Origin: Adineta steineri
Lineage: Eukaryota > Rotifera > Eurotatoria > Adinetida > Adinetidae
Length of the DNA stretch: 64,000 nt
Assembly: GCA_905250115.1 (NCBI GenBank)
Contig: CAJNOI010000029.1
Span: 496,001-560,000 of the forward strand
Direction of reading: 5' to 3'
A model generated the notes under the pieces. The model was not told the DNA's origin, ran no database searches, and saw only the letters and a list, made by a program, of their open reading frames with translations. A program made the translations under genes and the position numbers. Position 1 is the stretch's first letter; every line of letters starts with the position of its first letter. Shown one piece after another: positions 10,101-22,360 of this stretch.

Positions 10101-11974
10101 TTCTTCTATATGTATATGGGCATAGTATATTTTTATTTATATATATATGCTGAAGATTGACGGAAATTATTTACTAAGACTAAAAAGTTAAATTGCTTGT
10201 TTTCTAGCTAATGACTGCTTTTGAGAAAAAAAATCAATCCGATTTAGAGGATCTGTTTAATTAAATCACTTTCGAATTCCACCATCTTGAATATTATTAT
10301 TACAGTATAGAATTTTCTATTAATTTACTGCTTCAATTTAGACTATTTCTAGTGTAGATATATACTTTAGCGGGTTGTGAAATTTCGATCTATGATTTAC
10401 TTATATTTGTTTATTTTAGCATCGTATAGAAAAATCTCATGTAAAGATTTGGGTAAAGGTGATTGTGAAGGTTTTTTACATCGTTATTTACCTAAAGGTG
10501 CATTATCACTTGTTCAATGGCGACTTTATTGGTGTGTTTTAAAAGGTGGCACTTTATATGTATTTAAATCTAAAGATGTAAGTTAATAAAATTTAAAGAT
10601 TAAAAATAAGAAAATATTTTTTTCTAGGATAAAAATCAAGAAGTAGAAATAAAACTTGAAGGAAAAAATGTATCACCAGCACCGGAACGAAGAAAATAGT
10701 AATTAAATCTTTTTTTTGTAAAAGACAAATGAAATGAAATCTTTTTTAGTGGTTTTCGTATTGCTGATGAGAATAGTAAAAATCGTGAATATTTTTATTG
10801 TTCAACACGTGATGAAATGGCTAAATGGATGAATAAAATGGGTTTAGCAGCTATTAATTTTAATATGGATGATTCAAAAATTGGTGGATTTCATAAAGGT
10901 TTTGTTGATTCACGTGAAGGTTCACCAGCATCAACACCAATTCTCGGTGCATCACCAGCATCAATTACTAAACAACAACGAATGGGACATATTGGTTCAA
11001 CTGGTGATAGTGAAAATGATTCCGATAAAGATTCAATTGCATCATGGCATAAATCAACATCACAACATAGTAGTGTTTCAGATACTGAAACATCAAGAGA
11101 TAAAGTAAGAAAAATTGATTTCGTAGTAAAAAATATTCGTTTTTAATAGAATGATAAACGTGCTGATCTTTCATCTCTTGCTCGTCATGCACGTTCAGCA
11201 TCATCAGCTTCAATTGTATCTGATACACATAATAGTTCAATTACATCACCATCAAATCGTTTTGCTGGTCAAATTAATTCATCATCAAACAAAAATCATT
11301 ATCGAATAAGTAGTTCGCCAATACGTTCTCAACGATCATATGAAGATGATCAACAAAATGCTTATGTTACTGCAGCACCAAGACTTTCGGATTCGGATTC
11401 ATCAACTGAACTTCCTTATAAACGAATGTTGATTAATAATCCAACTATGAAGAATAATTCATCACAGAAAGTAAGATAGAGAATAAGTAGTTTGATAATA
11501 GTAATTCAATGAATTATCTTTTTCATTCAGCATCTTCAATCTTCAATTAATGATCAATCGAGAATGTTAAATTCTTCTAGTGGTTTTACTATTCCATCTT
11601 CTACACCTCGTCTATCTAGATCAAATGATAAAACTCTAGCACAAGCTTCTAACAATAATATGTTTCATATGGGTAATGAAGAACATTCATCGAATCTATC
11701 TTCATCTCCACCACAACAATATTCACCAGCAGTTGTACGTGTTGCTCCATTGTATATATCTGTTTATACATCAACTCCACCGATACCTCTTGTGAAAGGT
11801 ACAGTTGCTGTTTCAACTCCTTCAACAAATAATGATGAATCATTTTTTACTCGTCGTTCACCTTCACCAACACCCTCACCACTATTAAAAACTACCGAAC
11901 AATTCAATACAACAAATTCATCACCAACTTATAAATATCGTCATCGTCATCCTTCTACATCTCAACAAAAATAA
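7120..11974 (+). CDS. CNKSR: CNK scaffold (connector enhancer of KSR), SAM-CRIC-PDZ-PH
   Basis: Nineteen exons join in frame to 1074 residues: 7120-7222, 7279-7442, 7499-7695, 7748-7886, 7935-8051, 8107-8166, 8218-8295, 8507-8730, 8944-9182, 9235-9308, 9369-9653, 9705-9720, 9777-9916, 9973-10012, 10420-10577, 10628-10698, 10750-11104, 11150-11470, 11531-11974. Domains: SAM (about 20-89), CRIC (90-201), PDZ (about 202-310), a long basic/Ser-rich linker, PH (about 626-720) introduced by ISCKDLGKGDCEGFL, which closely matches the start of the CNK2 PH region, and a Ser/Thr/Pro-rich tail. CNK proteins scaffold Raf/KSR in Ras-MAPK and Rho signalling at the membrane. Most introns are 48-60 nt. Two possible alternative exons are listed separately. 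Family call is firm; the paralogue (CNKSR1/2/3) cannot be assigned. Confidence 0.92.
8785..8803 (+). other. candidate 19-nt poison exon in CNKSR
   Basis: Within the intron 8731-8943, a 19-nt segment is bounded by a clean acceptor (CCATAG) and donor (CAG/GTAGAA). Skipping it keeps the frame (QEG-EIDVESDDE). Including it brings a TGA in the next exon. Whether it is used is unknown. Confidence 0.25.
10063..10079 (+). other. candidate alternative terminal exon of CNKSR
   Basis: After exon 14 (donor at 10013, phase 1), a TTTTTCTAG acceptor at 10054-10062 opens a frame in the correct phase that reads P-T-V-E-W-stop. The next constitutive exon (10420) gives P-S-Y-R-K in the same phase. Use of this exon would yield a CNK lacking the PH domain and tail. 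This is sequence-only evidence. Confidence 0.35.
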
Positions 11975-12391
11975 CTGTCTTTCTTCTCATATATTTTTGC
12001 TTTTTCTTTTGCAATATTTTTAAATATCAAAATAATTTTGTTCTTTGTTTTATTTTGTATTTGATTTCATTTTCATAAATATATATATATATCTATATAT
12101 TTCAAATCATTTCTTCAGAAAGTATAACTATCGAATAATTACGCAAAAGAAAAAAATATGTAGTGGTTTTTATATCAATTGATCAAAACTATAACAACAA
12201 CAAGAAAACATTCATTTACAAATATGTGTCGACTATATCAGTAAGTAAGATGAGTCATAAAAGATTGAGTCATCCACTATTATAGAAAAAAAAGTAGTAG
12301 TCACTTATAAAATTGTTGTTTTCAACATGTGGTAAAGGTAAAAAAATGTTTTCTCTCTGAATGATCGTAAATATTTAAGGTTGACCAAAAT

Positions 12392-12692
12392 TTCTAAGCC
12401 CTATTTTTTGACTTTTATAAAATAGATAATATCGAAAGTTTTATTATTAGAAAGGATGGAATTTCGTATTAACAATAACGGCGACTATTTTGAACATTTA
12501 ATGAAATAAAACTGCAAATATCTTTTTCGTTTTATTTAATGTAGCAGAGCTTTAGTTTAGTCCTATGTATTATAGACTTCATCTAAACGAATGTTAGATT
12601 TAAATCCAAGATACAGTTATTCTACTATGTATTTATGTAATAAAATTTTCGATATTACCTATTTTATAAAAGTTAAAAAATAGGACTTAGAA
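12392..12692. mobile_element. MITE-like element with 55-bp terminal inverted repeats
   Basis: TTCTAAGCCCTATTTTTTGA... at 12392-12446 is repeated inverted at 12638-12692 with only a few mismatches over about 55 bp. The interior (about 190 bp) has no frame. This is the architecture of a non-autonomous DNA transposon. A target-site duplication was not evident. Confidence 0.7.
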
Positions 12693-12698
12693 CTAGAG

Positions 12699-13007
12699 TC
12701 CCTGTCTGAGTCAAGTAAATTTCATGTCAATAATTCAACTTTAAAGTTAAAAACTATTTCAGGTCATAGTTTTGTTGTTCGACATTTTCTCTACAAAACT
12801 ATGTATTTTGAAGAATAGATTGGAGTCACTTTCGACTCCGACCTTTTCTATATTTTATTTTGGTTTGTAAGACTCGATAAGACGTCTGCCCATCCTTCAA
12901 AATACGTAATTTTATAAAGAAAATGTCGGACAACAAAACTATGAACGTAAATAATTTTTAACGTTAAAATTGAATTACTAACATGACACTTACTTGACTC
13001 CGTGCAG
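12699..13007. mobile_element. foldback element with about 110-bp inverted repeats
   Basis: The segment 12699-12815 is repeated inverted at 12893-13007 at high identity (shared blocks include ACAACAAAACTATGA and CTTACTTGACTC), leaving a central spacer of about 77 bp. The transcript would form a very long hairpin. It abuts the MITE-like element at 12392-12692. Confidence 0.7.
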
Positions 13008-13406
13008 ATCCCTACTTAGAACTTCTGGTCAGCCCTAAGTATTTCTGAGCATTCGAGCTTTTTTTTTACAAGAGAAATATTGCATAGAAACAAAATATTT
13101 GGATTTAAAATCGTTAAATAAATATTCAGTGTTATGAAATTATATATCTTGAACATTGAATTGTGTATTATTGATAGATTTCTTTCAGCCGAAGGGCAGA
13201 TCTTGAGAAATCTTATCAAAGAAGTACGTAATACATGATTCAATATTGTTTTATTATTTTTTGAAATTGTCAAAACCGCAATATTGTTTCATCAATCGAT
13301 TGAATACTAATTAAAATATTTGATATATAAAATTAACTTTTATTTTCCAATAGAAACATTCAATTTGTTATTTTGGTTTGATGATCAATTCGATTCTTCT
13401 TCAATA

Positions 13407-15829
13407 ATGTTTATTCGTTTTCTTTTACAACTTGCTATTTTTTGGTTTAGTATTCATTTATTCAATTATCTCTTATTAGTTTGTTTGATTTCTTTTCTAT
13501 ATTTTATGTTTTCATTTTATTTATCTAGCGTTTTCAAGCTACAAAACGTTCCTATCTTCGTTTACTTCGTTCATTAGGTTGTCATATATCAATATTGAAT
13601 ATAACTTTTCATACAACTTCATTCAATCGACTTTTTTATCGAATTGGTTCAAATAATTCACGTCTATGGAAAATATGGTTTACTCTAGGAATATTTATTG
13701 CATTTCTAACAGCTATTTGTGCATGTTTAACATTAATCTTTTTACCTATGAAATATATTTATGATTTTCAACAAGCAAATTTATTTTCAACATCAAATTT
13801 AACAAATAACAATGAACGTGATAAATTACTCATTCAACCTATCGTATATAGAAAAATAGATTTCTCAATAAAATTATAATAAATAATAATTTATTTAGAT
13901 TCCTGGTGTTAATGTACCCTTAGAACAACTAGGACATTTTTTTCTGGCACTATTAGTATGTACTGTTTTTCATGAATTTGGACATGCTGTAGCAGCAACA
14001 GCGTAAGAAATTTTTGTTGATATGAAATGATTATTAATTTGTTTCTGTAGTGAACAAGTTCGTTTAAATGGTTGTGGATATTTTGTATTGATTCTCTATC
14101 CAGGTGCTTATGTTGATTTAAATCATGAACAAGTATTAATGATTTCAGCTTATAGACAATTAAGGTAAATAAAGATTTTTGAAAATTAAAATTTTTAAAA
14201 ATAAAAAATTATATTAAAGAATTTATTGTGCTGGTATTTTTCATAATATCGTTCTTGTTCTTGTTGCTGTTGGATTTCTTCTTATACATCCAATTTTTCT
14301 TCGTCATTTTTTTATTGAAACAGCAATAGTTTCTGGTATTGCAAAAGTAAATAAAATTTTCACTATAAAATCAATAGACTATTTCCATATTCTCTTAAGA
14401 ATTCGCCAATTTCGAATCTTCTTCCTATTCATTCAACAATTGAATCTATTGATGGTTGTTTAATACATACATCGAAAGATTGGTATCAATGTTTACGCTC
14501 AATTCGTGATCAACATTCTCAAAAGAGTAGTGGTTATTGTTTAACTCAGGCTGAAATTCAATTACTTTCAAGTCATATTGGTAAGAGAATATTTCAGTTT
14601 TATCGATGTTTTACTTTAATAATTAATCGATTCTCCCAACTAAGGTCGAAGTGTAAAAATGTCGAAATATGATGATAAGACTTTGGGTGTTCGAAACAAC
14701 TTAAGGGGAAAACTAAAAAACGACGTGAAGGGATGGGTGGGTGTGGGTGTCATCTTCTTCGCTTCCATACGCACCCCCACACCCTGAGGATTTTTAATAC
14801 TCAGTTTTTCTAGCCATTCGACATTTCTGCCCTTCGATATTTTTCCTTTTCGACCAAAGTTAGGTTTACCAAATTTTTCGATGATTTTTTTTTCTTTCTT
14901 TTAGAATTAAATCAAACAAGTAATTATGATTGTTGTCAAAATTTATCTCAAAAAAATTATTGTTTTCTCTATCATTCCGATCAAGATTCACATCAAGTAG
15001 GAATATTTTTCATTATACTTAAAAAAATTTTTTGTCGTTTTATTTAAAAAGAATGGTGCATGTATGGAAGCTCGTAGTGTTACAAAACATAATTCATGTT
15101 TATTAAATAGTGATTGTCAAATACAAGGCAATGATTTCTTATGTGTTCATCCATTTTCAGCTGATAATATAACACGTTTAATACGAATTTCACATAATCA
15201 AGGTCCAGTCATATTATTTGTTGGTTCAATTAATGAAATCTATCGAACAAGTAAAGAAGAAAAAAAATTTTTTTTTGTATAGCTTCTGTCTATCCTAGAA
15301 AAGAAAGAGAATACATAAGAATTTCATTTTATTTCTTAAAAAACATTTAATCATATATTAATTTGAATGAAGACTACTATTATACTAAATTAAATCTTTT
15401 CATCATATTTCCTAACTTGAATTTATACTTTTTCTTCTTTTAATTATTTATTAAACATGTAAATAAAATTTATATTCTAGTTACTATTCAATCTTATCAA
15501 GCTAAATATAACTTCATTCCAACAATTCTCATTAGTGATATTCCATTATTTTTTCAGTAAGTTTTTTTTTTATATTTAGTAAATTAGTTTTTCATTTGAT
15601 TAATTTATTTCCTTCCAGGTATGTCGGTGCATTTTCATTTGCTCTTGCATTTTTTAATGCAGTACCATGTTATGGATTAGATGGGCAACATATATTATCA
15701 TCATTAATTGAATATCTTTCACCAAATTTATATCGAAAATATCGTTCTCATTTAACATTAGGTTTAATTTTTGGTACAGGTCTTCTTATTATTAACGTTT
15801 CATTAGCTTTTGCACGGTATTTTCTTTAA
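13407..15829 (+). CDS. MBTPS2: site-2 protease (intramembrane zinc metalloprotease)
   Basis: Ten exons give 496 residues (human S2P 519): 13407-13478, 13529-13843, 13899-14002, 14051-14164, 14220-14346, 14400-14580, 14905-14996, 15052-15250, 15481-15556, 15619-15829. Zinc ligands are in H154-E-F-G-H158, and the third ligand is in the C-terminal L447-D448-G motif preceded by N440-A-V-P-C. The Cys-rich luminal insert between them (exons 7-8) is typical of animal S2P, as is EQVRLNGCGYFVLILYPGAY after the HEFGH motif. S2P cuts SREBP and ATF6 within the Golgi membrane to free their transcription-factor domains. The serine-rich stretch of mammalian S2P is absent. The start is the ATG at 13407, which opens directly into the first membrane segment. 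Intron 6 carries a nested hairpin element. Confidence 0.94.
14636..14868. mobile_element. inverted-repeat element carrying a G-rich hairpin, in MBTPS2 intron
   Basis: The outer arms (CCAACTAAGGTCGAA.. near 14637 and ..TTCGACCAAAGTTAGG near 14853-14868) are inverted copies. The centre (14727-14791) is a copy of the telomere-like hairpin family, GGGTGGGTGTGGGTG ... CACCCCCACACCCTGAGG. The whole lies inside intron 6. Confidence 0.6.
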
Positions 15830-17487
15830 TAGTAATTAAAGAAAAAAAAATAAAGATTTTATATATATATATATATATATATATGAATACGGAAAATCTA
15901 TGATGAATGGAAGAGAATATGTTGTTTAATTAGAATACACATATATGAGGATATGCACCTCGACAACCAAAGCGAACAGTCAAAAAGGAAATGAAGGAAA
16001 ATTAGAAATGTGGAGAGTGCCAATGAGTATCATATGATATATATAGATATATATAACAGGATATTGCAATTGAAATCAGCAATTGAACCAATAGACGATA
16101 GATAATGACGTTCATTCACTTTCTTTTTTTCTTATTGTTTTATTGTCATCAATATGATGATGATAATGACAAAAAAATGCTGATGGAGATGATTAAAGAA
16201 TAAAAGCAAACCGGATATGAGCAATTCATCGGCAACAGGCACTTGCTACTATGACTGTCGTCATTATCAAATGTAATCAAGCTGCAAATTACTTCTTCAT
16301 TCAACAATATTATTGTCGCTGTCGTTGTCGTCGACGTTGTCTTGAATGTTCACATTACTGTTGTTTCTTGTGAATTATTCACAAACAAGCATGTTATTAA
16401 AGATACAGAAGGCATATATATATATATATATATAGTAATTATTGCTTTTAAAAGTCTTCGCATGTTACCCACATCATCATCATCAACATGCTTCTTTTTT
16501 TTCTTCTTTTTCTATTATTTATAAAAGGAGAGTAATTTAAAAAAAGAAAGAACGAAAGAGAGAGAGAGAGAAACTCAACACATATTTATGACAACCTCGA
16601 ATCTAATTATGAGTATTATCGATCTAAATATAAGCGAATATGTAACTAAAGAACAATTAAACGTGTTACACTCTTCAATCCATCGAGCCACTTGTATATG
16701 AGAATGTGAACATGCGATATATATATATACGAATCGTCCACAATTAACTGAAGTAGCTGTATTCATTCAGTAACACGACAGGTGGGATTGATGAGAAGGA
16801 AAAATCCTTGGCATAGAGACATTATAGTTACATTTTCTTTTCTTCTATCAATAAGATATAAATGAAGCAGAAAAATGGTTAAGTCTTTTTTCACAGTAAC
16901 AGATTAGCCAAGATTATTTGATTAGATCGAGACTCTTTCTTTATGTGTGTTATCAAACATGCAAACGATTCTTTAAAGAAGAAGAAGAAGAAGAAGAAAA
17001 TGTAGTAGGGCGTACAGACGTTCGTCTCTTTCTTTTGATGATGCATTTCCGTACTTTCCTCGTTAAATTACTACTTTAGTCTTCTTTCTTACATTTCCGT
17101 TTATCTATCGTCTAATTTTCCATGTTGTCATTATAAAATATAAGTCACGAAATATTCTAATAAATTTTTGCTTCTACAGAAAAACGAACCAATCGATTTA
17201 TTTGCCATAGGGGAGAAATTTTCTTTTTTTCCTTTCATGTTTATATGTATATGTTCAAAAGATTCAACCAATCGTAAAACAATCCGATTTATATATTTAC
17301 TAAATTATAGGTTTTCTTTCTAAAAGAATGATTTTTTTGTTATATTAATACATACTATAGTTAAATTCATTTTGTCATATTTAAAAAATAAGATACACAC
17401 GCACACACATACAAACAAAACAAACTGTACAAGCACTGTATAAGAAAGAAATGAAAAAAAAAAAGAAGAAAAGTGATTTATTTTTTG
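15830..17487. other. intergenic with microsatellites
   Basis: Region between the convergent MBTPS2 and homeobox genes. It contains (TA)n runs near 15860-15884 and 16412-16434, GA runs near 16557-16571, and a GAA run near 16977-16998. No gene is supported. Confidence 0.6.
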
Positions 17488-18940
17488 TCAAGCACTTGTA
17501 TCTTGTAGTTCTAGTTTAACACGTCTATGATGATCAAATCTATCAATGACATTGGTTAAATAGGATTCTGATGACGAAGAATTTGATGAAGGTGATACTG
17601 ATGATGGATTTAGTGTTGTTGATGAAGAAGTTGGTTGATGATTATGATAAAGTAGATTAAAATGTGGATGTTGATTGGAAGGTAAACGTGTTAATAGTTT
17701 TTCATCAATATGACCCATTAAAAATGGAAGATAATGTGCGGGTGGTGGTGGTATTACTTGTGAAGGCCGATCATTTGTAGAATTATTCGGAGGAACATTT
17801 GCTGTTAAAGCATTAGATAAATACGATGACATTTGTTGACGAAATGATTCAATATCATGTGGTGCTATAAAACTTGGACTTTCACGACCGAGTGCTTTCT
17901 CACGTTTACGCCATTTTGCTCGACGATTTTGAAACCTTATAATAGAAGAAAATTTAATGATTTATTAAGAATTGATTAATATTAGTTATTTTATTCATTT
18001 GATCCGACATTCACAAAGTATAATTATTTATTTATATTGTAGATAAAATCTACTATACTCATATTTCACTTATTATATATTCAATAAGATTTAATCGCTT
18101 ACTCACTATTTATAAGAATAATAAATTTTTTTTTTTCTAAAACTTACCAAACTTGTACACGTGCTTCACTTAAATCAAGCCTCATAGCAAGTTCTTCACG
18201 TGTAAATACATCAGGATATTGTGTTTTTTCAAAAGAACGTTCTAATTGATGTAATTGATAGGTTGAAAATGTTGTTCGACTACGTCGTACTTTTCTTGGT
18301 CGATCATCTAAACTATGTTGTTCACCTGATGAATCACGTTCTTCATCATTACTACTTGATAATTTATTATTGCAATTATCGTTATGATTTATTGATGATG
18401 GTAATTGCACAATAGATGATGGTGATAAAATTTCAGGTGCTAAAAATTGAAAAAAACATATTGATACATCAATTGTTTTTTTGTCTGATCTTATTCTCTT
18501 CCTCTTCTTCTTCTGTTAATGAGGTAATTGACGAACAAATTAACAAGACATTCACTCTTTTCTTTTTCTTCTCCGAACAATAAGAATAGATTCCCAATTC
18601 AATTGTATCGATTAAGTCCCATACTACTTATACATGTGTCGAGTGGGTATGTATGTATGTATATATATAGAGAGAGACAGAAAATATCGAAGAAAAGTTG
18701 AAGTGATCAATTAGAATGACAAGAACATGAACGAAATGAAGACAATTAAAGATAGTTGAAATGAATAGGATATTTATTATATTTTTCTTTTTTACCTTCA
18801 ATTGTTTGTCGTTTATGTAATTGATGTTCATAATCATCATTTTCATTCGATATTTTTCGTTTTAAATGATTCGTTGTTGTTGTTGTTGTTGTTGACGAGG
18901 AATTATTTCCAAGTATACAAGCAATTGTAAAACCTCGCAT
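17488..18940 (-). CDS. hbn: paired-like homeodomain transcription factor, homeobrain type
   Basis: Three exons on the minus strand, 18940-18796, 18439-18148 and 17935-17488, encode 294 residues. The homeodomain (about 98-157) begins [20 protein letters not shown] and includes [20 protein letters not shown] and [20 protein letters not shown], closest in memory to animal Homeobrain proteins; ARX and ALX are less similar. The exon 2/3 junction falls inside the Trp codon of WFQNRR, a common intron site in paired-like genes. The N-terminal FTIACILG resembles the octapeptide/eh1-like repression motif of this class. Homeobrain acts in anterior brain development in arthropods. A poly-Thr tract is encoded by a CAA/ACA microsatellite, and the C-terminal part is Ser/Pro-rich. 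The paired-like class is certain; the hbn assignment is probable. Confidence 0.85.
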
Positions 18941-21027
18941 TATATATAATAAATATTCGGTGTTTTTTTTCCTTTTTTTTATTCAATTATTAAATGTAGT
19001 GGATGATTTGATCGCGGGTGCACACCGAGAAAGAAAAACGTTGTATGTTCGTCAGTAGAAGTGGTAGCGATGATAATTATATTCGCTTTCTCCCTTCTCT
19101 TTCTCTTTCTCTCTCTCTCTCTTTTTCTTCCGTCGAAGAAAAAAAAATTGAGTGCGCCGAAGCTATTCCATTGGTGCATATTAAAAGTGAGACGAACCTT
19201 ATGTTGTAATCAACAAACCAATATAATCATTTCACGCGTGCATATTGTACATGAAAAAAGCAAGCGCGAAGAGAAAAAGAGAAGAAACCTTACTTCGAGG
19301 TTTCTTTCTTTTCTTCATCGCTTCGAGCTTCCGTATGTATTCGTTTCGCTGTCTGGTTGACGACATTCTAATTTGTCTAAAATGATGACTATATTAAATA
19401 ATAGATGAATTAACAAACGACGTTTTACTGCTGTTGATTCCTTATTGAATATATATATGTCAAAAAGAAAAACAGCATAAGAATAAATCTCATTTGATTT
19501 TAATCGAATAAAGATAATGGCAGTAGTTTTTTTTGTGTTCAAGTATTACAAACATTTTAATTCAATTTGAAGTTTTTCCATCACACGATTTAGTGTAATG
19601 AAAATAACTGAATATTTTTTTGTCACTTATTGTTAAAATCTTAAATTAATTAGTTCTCCCTAGTGCAATAGTGACATACAAAAAAAAAAATTTTTTTTTC
19701 TTATAATTAAAAAAACTAATTCATTTTTTTATTTCCTATTCATCTATTATACTCAATTTAACACTTGAGTTTTTCTTCTTCTTCTTCTTTCTTCATCAAC
19801 AATCAATTTAGCATTAGTGAAAAAGTTTATTATCTTGTAAACAAATTTCTCGTAATTGAGTACTTAAATTAAAACTAGTGAATTATTTCAATAATTACAA
19901 TTTTATGTATTAAAAGCTTGTTGAAATGAAATATAATAATGATCAAAGGAAAGTACTTATGAAGTAGTTCTATTTAAATAACATCAATAGAGAAAAGAAG
20001 GGGAAAGAAAAAAGATTGGTTAGAGTCATTTAATATTTATCGACTTTTTTTTCCTGTTTATGTGTGTCGTCTATGTATATTACACGAAGATATTATAATT
20101 GATCAATAATAAGAAGAAAACTGTCCTTAATAGTTGTCAATACGCGTGTCGATAATTGAACACTTCATTTCCTGTGAAATTAAACACAACTCTTTTTCTT
20201 TTTCTCTATTGTTTCATATCACTTGCCATTGTCGAAGCCCTCGAGCATAATTAAATGTATATTATATGTATACATTGTGTACATTAAATTGATAGAAAAA
20301 GACATATGACAATCATTTGATTTTTTTATTGAAAATAAAAATGAATTTTTCTTTTTCTTGGGAACTTGATTAATTGATTTCAATGTAAATATTACTATCA
20401 TTGCCAATGGGTAATAAGAATTTAGAAAATGATATTTAATGAATAGATAATTAAAACTATTGATGCATAATGATGACCATTAACTATAACTAGATCTCGA
20501 TAAAGTATGAAATAATTGAAGAGAATTTTGGCTTGAAAGTCTTTTTTTTCACATTTCGAGATAGTTAAAACGAAAGTTTGAAAAAATAAAATTAAGCATC
20601 ATAAGATCGTCTTCAAATATTATAAAATGCAGTGCATAATCAATTTTCATATGATTTTGAAATTAACTAAATATCTGTCCCTTTATTTTTTTTTATAAAA
20701 TTAAAAGTTTTTATGTGTTTTTGAGTTTTGTTAATTGTATTGTATATTTAGCTTTCTATCCAATACTTTTTATAAATGTATTATGAGAGAAAATATTTTG
20801 AAAACATGTTCAAGTCACCAAAAAAGTGAAGAATATAAATTCATATACCATTTTTACGACAGTTACTATTTATTAGTTCATAAACATTGCTTCAATAATA
20901 TAGTTTTTCTTTCATATTTTGTCTATAGAATTTAATAGTATGTCATCTATTAATGTATATTATCATTTTTCGTATTTAATATATACATCAATAGGATACA
21001 TTGTTTTCGAAAGATTTTAGTATTAAT

Positions 21028-21118
21028 CTCAATAACTTTGTCATTAAAAATATATACTATCGATTGTAACTAAAAGATACTTTAGGATCCAAAATATTTA
21101 AATTAAAAACATCTTTAT
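21028..21118 (+). repeat. direct repeat, left copy
   Basis: Shares CGATTGTAACTAAAAGATAC and flanks with 21990-22068, in the same orientation. The pair brackets about 870 bp that includes a GC-richer open segment (about 21590-21830). Confidence 0.6.
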
Positions 21119-21542
21119 TATACACTTCGAAATCCAGTATTTATACTGTTCTTCTTCACTTTTTTGACGTACATAACAAATAGAATCAATCAATCTAACA
21201 AACTTCAACAATTCTCAATCGAAACAACAAAAAATTTCTACAAACAAAAGAGCCATAACGATAATTTATCAATATTTTTCTCCATTGATTGAGTGAAACT
21301 ATTAGATCTTATTCTTTTTCACGTTTTTTGTAATATCTTGTTGGCCTTGTCGATTAAGTTTTTCTAAGAAAATAAAATTCATTTCTATTTATTTAAGCGA
21401 AGACAACGATATTTTACTATTCTTTTGCCTCTCATCATAGTAGTGTTGACAAAATACCTCCTCTTATTATTCATCGACGAGGGAAGTGTAAATAAAAAAA
21501 GATTGTCTCTCGTTTACAACGTCAATATTAACCTAATTTAAG

Positions 21543-21995
21543 TTGAAAGTTTACAACTTTCATTTGCTCCCTACTATAAATAAGAAGCACATTTCTCTTA
21601 CCAACGTCTTCGATTCTCTTGCAACAATCTCTACAGATACGGCAGAAAACGATCACAAATGGACCAAGATCACATTCCATCGTAAGGCAATATATTCCCA
21701 AGCAACTTCGGCCATCAACAGCCCTCATTGGACAGTTCCCCTGCGCCTAAAGAAGATTATTCGTCCCGTGACATGGTTTGTCGTCATCGTGCGATACCTG
21801 GACATTGTCCAGAATGCGACAGATAAAAAAACGCTACATCAAAATGAATACATTGTAGTGTACTACAATGAATTGACTGTTGTGTGTTTTCTGTATTGTA
21901 TTTGTGTCAATATTGTGTGTTATTATTCACTTAAGGGTGAGGGTAACATATTTACACATGAATCTTACTCACATCCACATTCTGAATCTCAATAA
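21543..21995 (+). pseudogene. possible coding remnant, unidentified
   Basis: This segment is richer in G+C than its surroundings and keeps a 150-codon frame. The neighbouring frame also contains a coding-like stretch (SSRDMVCRHRAIPGHCPECD) followed by a stop. No domain was recognised. It may be the remains of an inserted element, since direct repeats flank it. Its end merges with a hairpin copy. Confidence 0.2.
21929..21991. repeat. G/C-rich hairpin element, diverged copy
   Basis: CTTAAGGGTGAGGGT on the left and CTCACATCCACATTCTGAATC on the right form imperfect inverted arms. Confidence 0.45.
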
Positions 21996-22068
21996 TTTTA
22001 TTATTCAAAATATATTCTATCGATTGTAACTAAAAGATACTTTAAGAACAGAAAGATTTAAATAATAA
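21990..22068 (+). repeat. direct repeat, right copy
   Basis: Second copy of the 21028-21118 repeat, about 80 percent identical by eye. It lies between two hairpin elements. Confidence 0.6.
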
Positions 22069-22070
22069 GC

Positions 22071-22140
22071 ACCTCGAGGGTGAGGATGTCGTTATTCTCT
22101 TCACATACTCTCACGCTCACCCTCACCCTTATCATCAAGA
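22071..22140. repeat. G/C-rich hairpin element
   Basis: Left arm CTCGAGGGTGAGGATG and right arm CGCTCACCCTCACCC, followed by ATCATCAAGA, fit the family plan of a G-rich arm first and a C-rich arm second. Confidence 0.55.
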
Positions 22141-22244
22141 TGTGTAATAGTGTACATGTCAAAGTACATTGCTAAAGTTAAAACATATTCGATCGATTAT
22201 GTCATAGATCTTACCAAACTGTCTTGTAATGCATATGATAAGCT

Positions 22245-22360
22245 ACGGCGCGAAAGTCTTCGCACAAAATATCTGTCCAATTTTCTATCCCTGAAACTCC
22301 AATAGAGACAATGAAAAATAGTCAGTGAGAATCAAAATTTTACGCTCTCTCACAATATAC
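22245..22360 (+). repeat. dispersed repeat, copy A
   Basis: Matches the reverse complement of 26695-26804 over about 110 bp (blocks GGCGCGAAA, TAGAGACAATGAAAAA, AGTCAGT, TTTTACGCTCT). A more diverged third copy may lie at 22470-22550. Confidence 0.65.

Larger units (their letters stand above)
11975..13406. other. intergenic with two foldback elements
   Basis: Spacer between CNKSR and MBTPS2. Apart from the two inverted-repeat elements at 12392-12692 and 12699-13007, it shows only AT-rich sequence. Confidence 0.6.

Noticed and set aside
16342-16766. Short frames with ISIYIYI- or poly-Phe-like runs
   Set aside because: They are translations of (TA)n and T-rich tracts.
18628-19360. Several short frames near the homeobox gene's first exon
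   Set aside because: They are built on AC/AT and CT microsatellites; only the minus-strand frame starting at 18940 is compatible with splicing into the homeodomain exon.
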